Of a stretch of 64,000 bases of DNA, positions 1 to 63,605 are shown in pieces. The translations under genes and the position numbers were made by a program. Source of the DNA: Echinometra lucunter (taxonomy: Eukaryota; Echinodermata; Echinoidea; Camarodonta; Echinometridae); contig CM057162.1 in NCBI GenBank assembly GCA_029962745.1, positions 21,169,319 through 21,233,318 of the forward strand, given 5' to 3'. The notes beneath the pieces are model-generated. The model saw nothing but the letters and a program-made list of their open reading frames with translations. It did no database searches and was not told the origin of the DNA. Position 1 is the stretch's first letter; every line of letters begins with the position of its first letter.

Positions 1-1794
1 ACTTCAGTAAAATTCAATAGCCAGCGGGTTAATGACTATTCTCTTGTGGCATGGCCCATTTCATGAAGTTTCAATATAATCTCGATGCATTTTTGGAAAC
101 AGCCCCACACCCACTCTACTGCAAACATGGTATCACCTCTTAGAAACATATTACTATAAAATACGCTGGGCGGCAGGTCTAAAAAAAAGTATAAAAGATA
201 TTCCATCCTCTGTACCACTGACGTAAATCCCAGGTTGGGTGGGGGTATACACCCCCATTTTTAGAGGGGGCCGGTGTGTACAATATACCACCTATTTTTT
301 CAAAGAAGAAATAATAATTCAATCAATCAGATAACATTTTTGATAAATCTATCCTACACGACAGTTATAATAGTAAATTATCTACTTGAAATGCTATTAA
401 AAACTAGACATCAGGTTAAAGGGTCCCGAAACGGTACATGTGTGGGTATTAATAAGAGATATTTTATTTCCTTCCTCTCATACAGCAATACATAAAATTA
501 TCAAATTAAATCATGTCAAAAGAGATCAGAGTACAAGACATATTCATGAACGGTTAATCATATACATTTAGATTAATCAATTGATATAAAAAACAACTTA
601 ATTACATCAACTCAAAGATCATAGAGAAATCTCAAATTATACATCATTATACAATATCCTTTTTTTTTCTCCAAATAAAACAGCTTAAAACAACAACAAA
701 AAAGAGGAAGGTATATAAGATTACATTACCTAAGCCCGTCACCCCACCCACTTCCCCCTCCTCCCACCCTACCACCCCTTCCTCCTCCCTTCCACCCCGC
801 ATAACCCCCACACGCACATGTATACATGTATGTGTGCAGGTGGCATAGGGTGTGTGTATGAGCAATTGTGTGTCTTTGCGCTAGAAATTTCGGTAAAATA
901 TTTCGATCATTCCCCTCCCCCTTATACATGTATACTCTTCGAAACGGATTTACGCCTGTATGGTACAATTTTGCAAGATAATGGCGTGAAGTACATAATA
1001 AAATCCTCACTCTAAATTCCTTAGATTAGAAATTTATCTAAGTCGACTGTAATTAGAGACAACTAAAAATTAGATTAATAAATTATAATCAAGAGGATTG
1101 ATTTCTAAATCTTCTAGATTAAGATTTGAATCGAATTTTGGATTTGTCCCTGGTTGAAAAAATTTACTTAAATTTAAAATGTAAGAAGTATGGAGTGTAT
1201 ACTACACTGTTGCTCATAAAGTTGGAATAAAATTGTTTTCATCCATTATGAATAGATTTTGACAATGATTTCTTCCGAAGAGAGAAATACATACATTCCC
1301 GGATTATATTGAAATATCATAAGTGAATATTTGTTTGTTTTGCGTGACTCCCAAAGCATGGGTATGCTTGTAAGTAATAAATCACCACTGAGTTTGTCTG
1401 ACAAGCCTGGAAAGAGAACCAAATTTATGTAGAATTGATAGGCAAATAGCTGAGCGCAATGGATGGCACAAAAGGACGCGACCGGAATGCAAATAACAGA
1501 AACAATTATGTATTTTGTTCAAGATTTGTCTTTTTATACCAGTAAAATTCATTACACTACATTAAAGGAAAGAGACATCGGTCACAAGAAAGGTCAAGAA
1601 TTCATTCATCAAAAGACTTAAAATAATGAAATCAGGAACCTTTTTTTGTTTTCATTTCTTTTACGCTCTTTATTTGAATTTGTTAGCTATGACATAATCA
1701 CTGCCATGTGATCAATTTCAATGTTTTAATTCGAATATCGAGTGTTCAAGTCATGTAATCAACTGCAAACATATACATGTAATATCATATGACC
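1..1794. other. 3' flank of the receptor gene, no gene seen
   Basis: This is AT-rich DNA with a C-rich and T-rich stretch at 733-800 and a G-rich/C-rich patch near 235-270. No exon, RNA gene or clear element was recognised. Small open frames here lack any family resemblance. Confidence 0.5.
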
Positions 1795-2090
1795 AGGGGA
1801 TGTTTCACAAAGACTTAAGAGTGACTCAAATCGCACTTAACTAAGACAGGCCATTCATGCCACTGTTTTTTCACTATTGGTCTTTCAAGGGATGTGATAA
1901 TCATGGGCACAAATTTGCAGAATTCACTTTTTTTTCATCAATGAACTATAAAAGAATGTCAATTCTGCAGATTTGCGACGACTTTCAAATCCTATGAGAG
2001 AACCGTGGTGAAAAAAAATGGCATACATGGCCAGCCATAGTTAAGTGCGATTTCAGTCAATCTTAAGTCTCTTTGAAACACCACCAGATC
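1795..2090. mobile_element. Foldback MITE, GTTTCA-type ends
   Basis: Left end TGTTTCACAAAGACTTAAG pairs with the right end, which on the minus strand reads TGTTTCAAAGAGACTTAAG. The arms extend about 60 bases through AAATCGCACTTAACTA. The interior has no coding potential. It is a non-autonomous inverted-repeat element. Confidence 0.65.
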
Positions 2091-4608
2091 CAATCTTAGA
2101 ATTATTAGAATGGGGCAAACGGGTTTCAAGTGAATTATACATACTGACCCCTTTGCAGTATATAACTGTGAAAAATGAAGCTAAAAAATGGTCCCAAAAG
2201 CTGAAAGATTTCTCCATTTGGTAATGACATACATCGGTTTTAAATTCACTTCAACCTGAAACAGAGTAACTCTCAAAAGTTCCTACTTTTTGACTTGCGC
2301 TGCACACTTATGACAATAAATGTCATAAAAGAGTAATAACAATGGACAATATCAAAACCTCACCATACTTCCTTTAAGATAACATATGCATGTGCATATG
2401 TAAAATGTCAGTCACATTTGCTCATGAATATGACGACATTTTATCAGCCTTTTAATGAAGGTACTTTTAACATGATTTCTTGAAACAGGTTGGCATTGTA
2501 TAAGGCATCAAAGAAAAAGTTTACCAAAAATAAATCAAAAAGTATTGAAAGACAGAAAAACTGGCACATATACAAAGGAATAAAGAGTTGATAAAAATGT
2601 ATAGAGTTGAAAAAAAAAAAATTATGAATATAATCTCTGTATGAGATACAACACTACATTCATAGAAAGACATTTTTTTAATGGAAAGACATGACTACTC
2701 AATATTTAGTCTTGCACAGTAAAAGACTTTCATAACTCTAATATCACATTAATGGAAATAGTACCACAACAATATCAACAAACAATACAGCCTTGGGCAT
2801 TATTTAGAAAATGTGATTAAAGCAATATATAGTGCTTCATACAAACTGTGTAAAATTGCGACATCATGCCGTCATTACCACAAACTGCCCTCTTGTGGCA
2901 AAAAAGACAACCACATTGCTAGTACTGCTGGCTTAGAATACATCATTTTGTACTGCTGAATACAAGAAAGTTTTCCCTGATCTAAATTCTCAATCATTTT
3001 CAAACATACTTTATACTTCAGCTAAAGTCTAATGAAGGCTGTAACACATTTTCTTTCCATTTAAGGACAAGTCAAAGTAAATTTATTCCCACTATGATAC
3101 AAATCAAACCTAAGATTTCAGTATAACATCAAGCTGATAACACTTCCATAGAACAGACAAGTCATCAAATATTAAGGATTATAATCTTATAAAAAAATTA
3201 CAAAGCACAGAACATGTGAGACGTAGCTTGGTTTTTTTTTTTTTCAAAGAGAAGCTCGTGTTCTGTAATAAATAATAAATAAACTGTCTTATTATGTTGA
3301 TTTCAGTTTGACAGAATATGACAGAAAAGGATTGCTTCTCAATTGCCAACACATTTAAAATACCTATATTACTTGTAACGGTCCAACCATTTGTAGTCCC
3401 ATATGCCCATATCTGCGTGCTCTGCACATGCTTTTCAGGGGACTGAATTGACTTCTTATCATCTTGATAATTTAAGAATCTCAAGATATATGCCAAATTT
3501 AGGTACTACGTACTTAATCCACCTTTCCAAAATGCCTTGAAATAATTACTTTCCCGTTGTCATGACATCATCAGAATTCAAGTTTATATCTTAAGCATCA
3601 TCTGGTAAGAGATGGAAGGAGTTAAGTCTATGAGAAAAAAACGATATATCCATTTTTGTCAATTTGAAATATTCGCAAATGAGGGTGCTAAAATAGAAAA
3701 AATCGACAAGAATCATAATTCCAAACTTTAAAAAAAAGAAAAAAAGAGGAAGGTATGATTTTGAATGCATTTTTTTTACTTTATATTATTGTGGTGTTAC
3801 AATAAGAATGTAAACAAATGGCATTTACTGGTTTTTGCAAACAAAATCTTAACATCCCTCTGCCTCTGAGCAGCCAACATATATGAAAGACATGGCATTT
3901 TGAGTACAATAGATCATCATATCCCAATTCAAATCTCCCCACAATCTAACTTTTGTATACAAATTTAAAACAAAAAGGATACATAAAAATAGCAACGATA
4001 TGACCAACTGAATATGACTATGTACTTTGAGCTTAATTTTTAAAAAAAAATGCAGATTTTTTTTTCACATACTTTATTCTGACTGTTGAATCCTATCATT
4101 TTTTTAAAACAAATGTTGGAGAAATTATACAAATGATAACATTTTTAAATCTATCTGCCTACCAATCCAAACGATAATTGATATCATTATAAATATTCGT
4201 TATGGACTGCATGCGCTGTTGATGAAATGAAAAAGAAAATATTTCTGCTATGACCTTACTGTGCATGATAGAAAATATACAATCAAGGGGTGTTACCATT
4301 TCTCTCTTAATTAATAGATATACTGTTAGCTTTATAGTTGATATGTTTTTTATTCCCAATATCGATTAAAGCCACTGGTGTAGCTTAGCGAAATGCAGTC
4401 CCTAGAAAAAACAAGGCCGCAATGCAAAATACACATTGCTGTCTGCATTGCTCGTGTTTCCTGATGCAATATTTTCTGCCACTGTGTTTTGCCAAGTTTA
4501 CTAAAAGTATCAATTGATACATGACATCAAACATAAGGTGCAGATGATACAGCACGGTGCTGGAGAGTTACATCATAAACGCAATACCCTACACCCCCCC
4601 CCCCCCCC

Positions 4609-4642
<34 letters not shown>

Positions 4643-5970
4643 AAATAATAAATAAATAGATATAAAATAATAACAATAACCGTTCTTGTATAGCGCATAT
4701 CACATTGTTATCTAACTAAATAAACTTTAAAAAAAATATGTAAATAAATAAGCAGTTCAAATTCAAATTCAATTGTCATAAAATCATTACACATAGAAAA
4801 TAGTTGGTCAGGTCTACTTCATTATCTTTTACATAAAACTGCAGCACTACTTTGTACCCTGCTTTTGAAATTCTGTTTCCACCATCTCATTGAATGGAAT
4901 GATGATGACCACAAATATACAAGCATAAAGACATAAATTGTTTACTCGCTATGATAGAAGTGATCAAATATTCACAAAAGATAATTTTAGAGAAGATCCA
5001 TTATGTCAGCTGAGCCTCATCTTCTTTCAAAGTTCTTGCAATTTCAGCAGAAATCAGAAAAGGAAAATACAATTCTCGTGATAAATACACTGCACTTGCA
5101 ATGCCTGCCACATTTTCAGGTTTATATTGCGACACCAATCCTCCTTTCCTTTATATTGCTAGATCATCTACATAAATGAACACACCAAAGTACATTTTAC
5201 CGATCTAAAAGAGGGACTGTAAATTACCTACATGTACATGACAAATACTTGGGAAGTAAAATGCAAAATATTGGTCATTTATTCAACTTAGTCATAATGA
5301 ATTTCATGCTAAAAGTGAGCAAAAAATGAAACTTCTGTCAAATTTCAATACTTTTGCAGGGTTACATACTGCCTCTTAATTTGTTATACCTCTATATTTC
5401 TCATTGTCCACTTACTAATCAATAATTTTACTCAAGATTGGGCATTTAGGGGAGATAAACTGATTGTATGCACCAAATATCGAACATCTAAAACAACTCA
5501 TGAGAGATGTAACAACTTAAAGAGATTTTTGAAAAAGAGATGTATTAAGAAATAATGAGATACTGTTAAATAAAATAGTAAAAACAAAGTCTTTCATCAT
5601 ATCAACAACATTCTTAACATACACCAAACATGCTACTATATTAATCAATACAGTGCCATTATTTTTCATGCATGCATGACAAATACAGGTAAGAATTTAT
5701 GATATGTTGCAATGGTTATCTATATAATTTGTTCATATAAAAAACTGTTGCTCAATGATGATGATATAGAGTGTTAGAAATTTCTGCAGATGCATCTACA
5801 TCTTGAAATTTAAATGAAAGACATCTATTCTCTGTAAAATGATACACATACAAAAATTACACGCAATATAAAAATAAACAGAATACACTCTATTGCTTTG
5901 TGGAGAATGCCTGCACATATTACATATAATCTATTTCATCTTTTGCATAATAAAGAACCCTACGTTGGTC
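2091..5970. other. Downstream region, possible long 3' UTR, no second gene
   Basis: This is AT-rich unique-looking sequence with scattered homopolymers, notably poly-C then poly-A at 4592-4640. No exon with coding character is visible on either strand. Part of it may belong to the 3' UTR of the receptor gene, since the nearest AATAAA on the minus strand is near 5278. Confidence 0.4.
5278..5283 (-). other. Candidate polyadenylation signal AATAAA
   Basis: This is the first exact AATAAA I noticed on the minus strand after the stop codon, about 1.08 kb downstream. The region is AT-rich and other copies lie further on (for example near 4072), so the true 3' end is uncertain. Confidence 0.2.
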
Positions 5971-5971
5971 A

Positions 5972-6228
5972 GTAGAAGGCTTCATGGCACACCATGTATT
6001 CTTTCTTGGAAATGAGTGTGGTCTCGAAAAGAACCTCGTACTTACTCTCAATGTTTCAAAATGTCCAGATTAAGTAGGTCCTCTTCATGACCACTCTCAT
6101 TTCCAAGAAAATGGTCTTTCTTACCACTCAATCTCGACGTTTTGAAACATCGATATTGAGTAGGTCCTTTCCAGGACCACACTTATTCCCAAGAAAAAAT
6201 ACATGGTGCACCATGAAGCCTTCTACTG
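5972..6228. repeat. 257-bp foldback just downstream of the stop codon
   Basis: The left arm GTAGAAGGCTTCATGG (5972 on) pairs with the right arm CCATGAAGCCTTCTAC (to about 6227). Arms of about 70 bases include ACCATGTATT and TCTTGG/CCAAGA blocks. Internal sub-repeats around TTTCAAAA and AGTAGGTCCT are also mirrored. It starts about 130 bases after the stop codon and may be transcribed in the 3' UTR. Confidence 0.75.
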
Positions 6229-6359
6229 CCATACATCCTACCATCATGGAAATCTCCAAAGCATATGTACCCTACATTCCAAATGTGGAATATTCCTATC
6301 AGTCATAATTCCATGACCTTCTAGACTGATCTATTTCAGATGAAGGGGTGTACATGCAT

Positions 6360-57897
<51,538 letters not shown>

Positions 57898-57997
57898 GAT
57901 GTTTACTTTCCAAGATGACACAGTTAAGCAGGCACAGTGAAACTCCGATGTGGTAGCCAAATACAGTGTACTTGTTCTTTTCTCCGTCTCAAATTCA

Positions 57998-58005
57998 GTT
58001 TATAG
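57998..58005 (-). promoter_or_regulatory. Candidate TATA box
   Basis: The minus strand reads CTATAAAC about 100 bases upstream of the start codon. A start site some 30 bases downstream would leave a 5' UTR of roughly 70 nt. This is a weak match in AT-rich DNA, so it is only a candidate. An untranslated first exon further out is equally possible. Confidence 0.25.
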
Positions 58006-58034
58006 AATCTGCTCCTCCTCCAAGCTCATAGCGA

Positions 58035-58042
58035 TGACGTAA
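58035..58042. promoter_or_regulatory. Candidate CRE/ATF site
   Basis: TGACGTAA is a CRE variant about 30 bases beyond the candidate TATA box. The position would suit a core-promoter element. There is no other support. Confidence 0.22.
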
Positions 58043-58191
58043 AAGCGAGTAGAATAAACCCTCAAAAGCCTTTCCCAAATTTAAATCTGACGCCACTTTA
58101 GTTGAAAGTTGACTGAAGATTTCAGAGTTTCCCTGCGAAGTTACTTGAGAATGGCAATGGAATTTCCGCGCGGGAAGTAATGGGCGGCTAC

Positions 58192-58208
58192 CGGGAAGTA
58201 ACTTCCCG
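58192..58208. promoter_or_regulatory. Palindromic ETS-like site
   Basis: CGGGAAGT-A-ACTTCCCG is a perfect inverted repeat with GGAA cores on both strands. Another GGGAAGTAA lies at about 58172-58180. It is about 300 bases upstream of the start codon. ETS factors bind GGAA/T cores, so this could be regulatory, but chance has not been excluded. Confidence 0.3.
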
Positions 58209-58299
58209 TGTGCGCTTATAGTCATTGATTCCCTCCTATAGATGCTTCTCAGTCTAATCCTCAAACAATAGCAAAGTGGGCCAGATCTCTTTATCGACA

Positions 58300-59450
58300 C
58301 AATGACAGTATACTGATCATCTTCTATTTTAAAGAATTGTAAATCCGTTTCCGTCAGACACTTGTTAAATCACAGCGCAGTTTGAGTACGTTCGTTTCAC
58401 TGGTGCAATTAATGAAGTGGAGATGCACGTACGAATACGGTGCCAGGGGGGGAATAAAATTGAGCATGACGGAATGCTGCATGCGGCAGCGGTATGGTAG
58501 AAAAGAGAAAAAGGGGTGGTACTGTGCGGTACAGGGCGTGTCCATTGGAGCGTATCCATCTCCATTCATCCAAGGTAAATAAACCAAACTTCTTTGCTCC
58601 CCGCACTTTCTGACGTAAAACGGTAATGCAATGATTCATGTCGTAAGTGTTGACGGGGACTCGGGAGTGTGTCTTGTTTTTTAATTGAAATCGGATCAAT
58701 ATCAGGGACACTCAATGAACGCTGTAAGTAGATGATGCGGAATGACGAGTCTGCAGCCCCCCCCCCCCCCCCCCAGGGTAGGGGATGACCTGTATTATCA
58801 TCCTCCATCACCATCCAAAATAAAACTGGGCCCGGGTGCGAACTGTATTGTGGATGAAAATGGGCTCGTACTAGAACTACTGTTTATACAAGTTAATTGT
58901 TGATTACTCGGTAATCCTAGGGTATGTCGTGTAAAGTAAGACATTTTCTAACTGCTGAATTTTTTCTCTTTATGATCCATGCTTACAGAAATCGTCTAGA
59001 CTTCTCCTTTAATACCCTAAAAACAAAGTAAAATAAAGAAATAACAAAGGAAAAAGGAGTAGAGAAAGCGTAAACAAGAAAAATAAAACGTGAAGCTCTC
59101 GCTCGCTTCGCTCGCTCGCCTTGAGTATCTCAACCAATGCCAGTTACAGTACTGTCTTTATAACAGGAAATAGGTGTGCATCTTGTCTCTCCATCTAATG
59201 TTTTACTATTATTCTACTCAGATTTAAAGTATCTTAACCAATGCTGGTTATACTATTCTTACGAAAGAAATCTGGTTTGCATCTCGTCTTTCTATCTAAT
59301 GTTATACTACTCTTCCAACTACTCTTCTAGTCACAAAATGTTAGTAATATAACTGCCAGGAGTCGAACGGCAAGAAGACCTAAAATAGAAAAAAAAAAAT
59401 GCGAAGGTGTGAATCACTTACTGAGCGCGCAAAGCGCGCTACCTAGGGGG
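58300..59450. other. 5' flank, no gene recognised
   Basis: Mixed sequence with a poly-C run at 58757-58774 and a CGCTCGCTTCGCTCGCTCGC patch at about 59099-59118. Two related phrases (GTATCTCAACCAATGCCAGT and GTATCTTAACCAATGCTGGT) mark a short direct duplication. Open frames are short and unconvincing. Confidence 0.4.
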
Positions 59451-59454
59451 AGGG

Positions 59455-59695
59455 TCAGTGGCGTAGACAGGTTCTTACACCTGGGGGGGGGGGATGATTT
59501 GCCGTTCACGAGAAATCGAGGATCAATTTCGTATACAGATACACACACACGCACCCGCACACACCTGCACAGACCCCCTTACACACATTTTAATTTTTAT
59601 CTTGCGAGCGAGAGAGCCACAAATTACCAATTTTCTGGTTTTCAATCGCATTTTCAAATAGAAATTCTATAATATGATGAGCTATTATCATAGGC

Positions 59696-59726
<31 letters not shown>

Positions 59727-59727
59727 C

Positions 59728-59774
<47 letters not shown>

Positions 59775-60025
59775 ATTACTAATTATTATTATTATTATTA
59801 CTATTGTTACTATTGTTGTTGTTATAATGATAATAATTATTATTATCATTATTGCTGTTCCTATCATTTCTAAACATGTTCATTCAGTTTAATTGTAATC
59901 AAACATCCTTCCCTAAAACCTGGGGGATGATTGTACATGTCATCCCCCCCCCACCTTGTGAAGTGGGGGGATGCATACCCCTCATCCCCCCCCCCCACCC
60001 CCTTCCCCGCTGTCTACGCCCCTGG
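59455..60025. mobile_element. Possible MITE with GGCGTAGACAG ends and (AAT)n core
   Basis: The left end GTGGCGTAGACAGG and right end CGCTGTCTACGCCCC are inverted. Inside are poly-G, an (AC)n patch and an (AAT)n microsatellite (59694-59860). A polyasparagine frame here is an artefact. Confidence 0.45.
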
Positions 60026-60259
60026 GGAGGGTGCAGGGAGGGGGGAGTTTCCCCCCTCCCGCTCGAAGCGCGGAAGTTCCGACGTTTCTTTGAATTGTTC
60101 CTTGTCTGCTCCTGCTCTTCTTACGTTCTCTTACCTTTTTCTTTTCTCGCTCCCGCTTTTTTCCTTCTATTTTTTCTTCTTTTTTTTTTTCTTTCTTTTT
60201 TGTTGGCGTTTTGGAGGGGGCGACTGCTCCCATCGCCCCCCCCCCTTGGCTACGCGGGT
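60009..60259. mobile_element. Second copy of the GGGTGCAGGG MITE
   Basis: It reads CTACGCCCCTGGGGAGGGTG, then GAAGTTCCGACGTTTCTT, a CT-rich block, GGGGGCGACTGCTCCC and GGCTACGCGGG. The layout matches the copy at 6599-6797. Open frames across it are low-complexity shadows. Confidence 0.5.
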
Positions 60260-60584
60260 GCACTCCCATGGTAAAGGAGCTTTATTCGGTATTGATGGTT
60301 TGCAACTCTGTAAAAGAACACTATTTGGGACTACAAACTTAAAGCCCGTGTCTAGTTTTGGTAAATCTAAGAATATTCATTATCAAAGTTTGAATCCATT
60401 GTCAGATAAATAGATAAAACCAAGTGTTATATCATAAAACACATTGGTATTGATATTATGCGTGTTTTCTGCCTTGCTAAGCATGGTATTTGGGAAATTG
60501 TGAATGCGTTACTTAACAGTAGAAAGGGAGTGTAGGGAGAAATAATGAAATTCTGTGAACCTGTCCTCAGCTTTTAAATAGCCA

Positions 60585-61160
60585 TTTTTTTTCTCGCTCG
60601 CTCGCTACGCTCGCTCATAAAATCTGGAAACATGGTATTATCGAGCAGCGAGCACTTTTATTCCCTCAGCAACATTTCCGATTATCACAATATTTTTCAG
60701 CTTGGTGTCAAAGTATCCTCGAAGGAAATCGAGTTGGGCATGCAAGCGAATTGGCCGAATATGTAATTTACATAAGGCCTATAGTGTATTTTGACGATGC
60801 AGTAATATTTTATCTTCAAAAGAGTGTGTTTTTCCTCTCTCGTTTCGCTCGTAATATTTTTAAACAGGGTGGTTTTTGAACAGCAACGGATTGGACCAGC
60901 GAGGTGCTAGAATAAGTGTCATATTTGGCCGCGACGTGAAATGTCTTAGAGGCCTTTAGCGTATTTTGATGAAGAAATAATATTTTATCACCAAAAGAGT
61001 GTGTTTTTTTCTCGCTCGCTTCGCTCGCTCTATTATATGCAGTAAACAAGTGCAACAGCCAGGTGATAAAATAGTCATATTTGGCAGCAAGGTTACTAAA
61101 TATAGCATTCAAATAATCTCATAGGCCTAGAGTGTATTTTGATGACAAAATAATATTTCT
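60585..61160. repeat. Tandem array, CTCGCTCGC family, copy 2
   Basis: About three units share GTATTTTGATGAAGAAATAA, AAAAGAGTGTGTTTTT and CTCGCTCGCTTCGCTCGCTC with the array at 14040-14830. It is the same family in the 5' flank of the gene. Confidence 0.65.
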
Positions 61161-61510
61161 GTAGCAAGAGCTTGGAATTTTGGCTCGCTCGCAAAATAAG
61201 AAACAGGCTGGCTCATAAATTAACAAAAAGTGCCAACAAAAAGAAAAAAAGAAGAAGAAAAACGAGCTCCCTTAATATTCCATTCAAAAAATAGGATCTA
61301 CCTTGCGATATAGTTTGAAAATAATTTCTTGTGTGGTTAATATTGGAGGGACGGTAGTATGAGAAATAGGCTTTGCTTAGTCGATCATCACGTTTAAACC
61401 CCACACCCTTTCCCGCTTGGTCGCTTTGCTCCCTCATCGAGGATATTCGGCATCAAATCATCCCCCAACTACGAACACAAATCGACACCCATGGGCGTCT
61501 CGATCTCCCC

Positions 61511-61515
<5 letters not shown>

Positions 61516-61541
<26 letters not shown>

Positions 61542-61620
61542 CCTCCCTCTCTCATTTTTTTTCTCACTCTCTTTCCCTTTTCTCACTCTCTCCATTTCTT
61601 TCTCTCTCATCATTCTTGCA
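61516..61620. repeat. (CT)n tract with poly-C start
   Basis: CCCCCC then CTCTCT repeats with interruptions. Open frames across it are artefacts. Confidence 0.9.
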
Positions 61621-61741
61621 AATATCTAGATCTTGATCTTGATTGGTTGATGTACTAACGCCTGGTGCATATGGCTACAATGCATGGTGTCAGACGCATA
61701 CCTTATTTGTTAGTCAAACTTGATATTTTATATGAGTTCTT

Positions 61742-61860
61742 TCAGTTTTGGATTGTTGGGGCCTCTATATTATCTGGGAGTTGATTCCATGTGGGAATTG
61801 CCCTTGGGTATAGAGGCTGCTGGTAGCACCTCTTATAGCCCTTATGTGGTCCTAGACGAA
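61742..61860 (-). pseudogene. Non-LTR retrotransposon RT C-terminus remnant
   Basis: On the minus strand a frame reads GYKRCYQQPLYPRAIPTWNQ then LPDNIEAPTIQN and a stop. The Y/F-P-R-x-I-x-x-W-N-x-L-P motif is the usual C-terminal block of LINE reverse transcriptases. The upstream 30 residues of the frame have no family character, so this is a truncated relic. Confidence 0.62.
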
Positions 61861-62102
61861 TTTCTTTGATGATTGCCTTATGGAAGGATTGCATATATTG
61901 CATAATATGGAATATGTAAAACATTAACGTTGATTGCATTACATGACATCGATATAACAATAGGCCTAATCCTTTAACATTCTACTCCTTTTCCCCTTCT
62001 TATCCTCGAAAATGCCGATTTTTATTTTTCGTGTATTGTTCTTTCATCTGGCTTAAGGAAAATAAATTGATATCATTATATTAATCCTATACTGAAGGAT
62101 TG

Positions 62103-62245
62103 AAAGGGCGGATCCGGGATTTTTCAGGAACGGTGGACCGACAGAGATAATAATAATAATAAGAAGAAGAAGAAGAAGAATCATTATTGAATAAATGAAT
62201 GAAAAGGAGCCGCGGCCGATTTGCGCCCCCCCCCCATCCGCCACT
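62103..62245. repeat. Small repeat with GGGCGGATCC end
   Basis: It starts AAAGGGCGGATCCGGGATTT and ends CCCCCATCCGCCACTGG, loosely inverted. (ATA)n and (AGA)n patches lie between. Confidence 0.35.
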
Positions 62246-63480
62246 GGTGAAAGGTATGAGGCACGGTATGATAGTATGCTGTACATGTATTTCCTTGTGA
62301 CTCTTCCTATTCACTGTACTCAAGTGTGACTATTATGTCTAAGAAATCGGGCAAGGTAATTTACCATGCATCTTTACTGGTTAACAAAATACTTTATGGT
62401 TTAATACATCTCACTTTGGCAAAATGTAATATTCAAGTAAAATATTTTGGACAAACCTATTATAATTATGTAAATATTATTTATACAGTGAGATGCGATA
62501 AGCATATAAAATGAAATTTTAAAAAAAGACATGCGTCGTATAAGATTCAGATGGATCAGGAATTCTACCATTTCCCCCTGATTTTCTACCAATATTTACT
62601 TCCCAACAGGGGGGGGGGGGGGCGCTACAGGGGGCAGGGGGCAAAGAAGAAGAAGAAGAAGAAAATAAGAAAGAATATGCGCGAAGAGAGGGCAAGGTCG
62701 TGCAACTATACATGGCGCTGCCTTCTCTTTCCCCATACTCTTCTCATATTTCTTTCACCATCACCATCATCATCATCATCCTCTTCTTCTTCTCTTTCTT
62801 CGAACTCAGGTCGAAGAAATGCCAGTGTAAATAATTAGGTAAGGTAATGAGCTCAGCTTTGGCTGCTTTTTATTTAAAAAATACATGTAAAAACGTGTTT
62901 TTTTATCGGATGAATAAACCATTATAAAAAAAAAAAGAATAACACAAATAATTGAAAAGAAAAAATGAAAAACTTAACAGGTAATTTGATGTTATTCCCT
63001 TGTGTTGGCGCTGTTCAAATCTGTCGTTGAACATCATCAAGATAATGTATTTTGGATTTATTGGATGAATGATTCTTTTACAAGACATGTGATGCGCATG
63101 CAACAATAATGTGTTTTTGAGCTTCCGTTGTAATTGAGAAAAACTATTGTTCCCCATCCTCATAGGTTATCAATTATCATACATATCATTTCACTTTGCA
63201 TGCCTCTGTTCCTCAGAACAACAATGGTTCAAGTGATAAATCTTCTTATAGATTGTTACTCTCAACACCCTGCATTACTTTTTAATTCTAAGATAAATAT
63301 AAGGTGGGGGAGCCTTTAGCTGGCCTAAATTTGATGTGGAATATACTTTCCCTCAAGAAATTAGAAGTAGTATTTCAGTTGAAGTAACCTTAAATATCTG
63401 TTAAATTTGACTTTCCCTTCATTATCCTCCCCTATTATACCCTTTTTTCTATCAATTTTGTATGTGATATACATGTGATT
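62246..63480. other. 5' flank, no gene recognised
   Basis: AT-rich with poly-G (62610-62622) and AAG/CAT microsatellite patches. Nothing coding is recognised on either strand. Confidence 0.4.
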
Positions 63481-63482
63481 TC

Positions 63483-63605
63483 AGTGGCGCCGGAATGTTC
63501 TGAATCAGACAAAGGATTGGCACTGATTGGAGGGGCTAGCCATTGTTAACACACAATGGCTTGCCCCTCCAATCTTTTGTCCCCTCAGAGCTTTCCGGCG
63601 CCACT
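63483..63605. mobile_element. Perfect-ended foldback, CAGTGGCGCCGGAA
   Basis: The left end AGTGGCGCCGGAATGTTCTG pairs with CAGAGCTTTCCGGCGCCACT. Inner blocks GATTGGAGGGGCTAGCCATT and AATGGCTTGCCCCTCCAATC also pair around GTTAACAC. It is about 123 bp and could form a long hairpin. Confidence 0.75.

Noticed and set aside
58382..58582. 66-codon plus-strand frame upstream of the receptor gene
   Set aside because: No family resemblance, overlapping frames on the other strand, and no splice or promoter context to support it.
63483..63605. Strong hairpin that could be read as a bacterial terminator
   Set aside because: The sequence is animal DNA and the hairpin is a foldback element far too long for a terminator.
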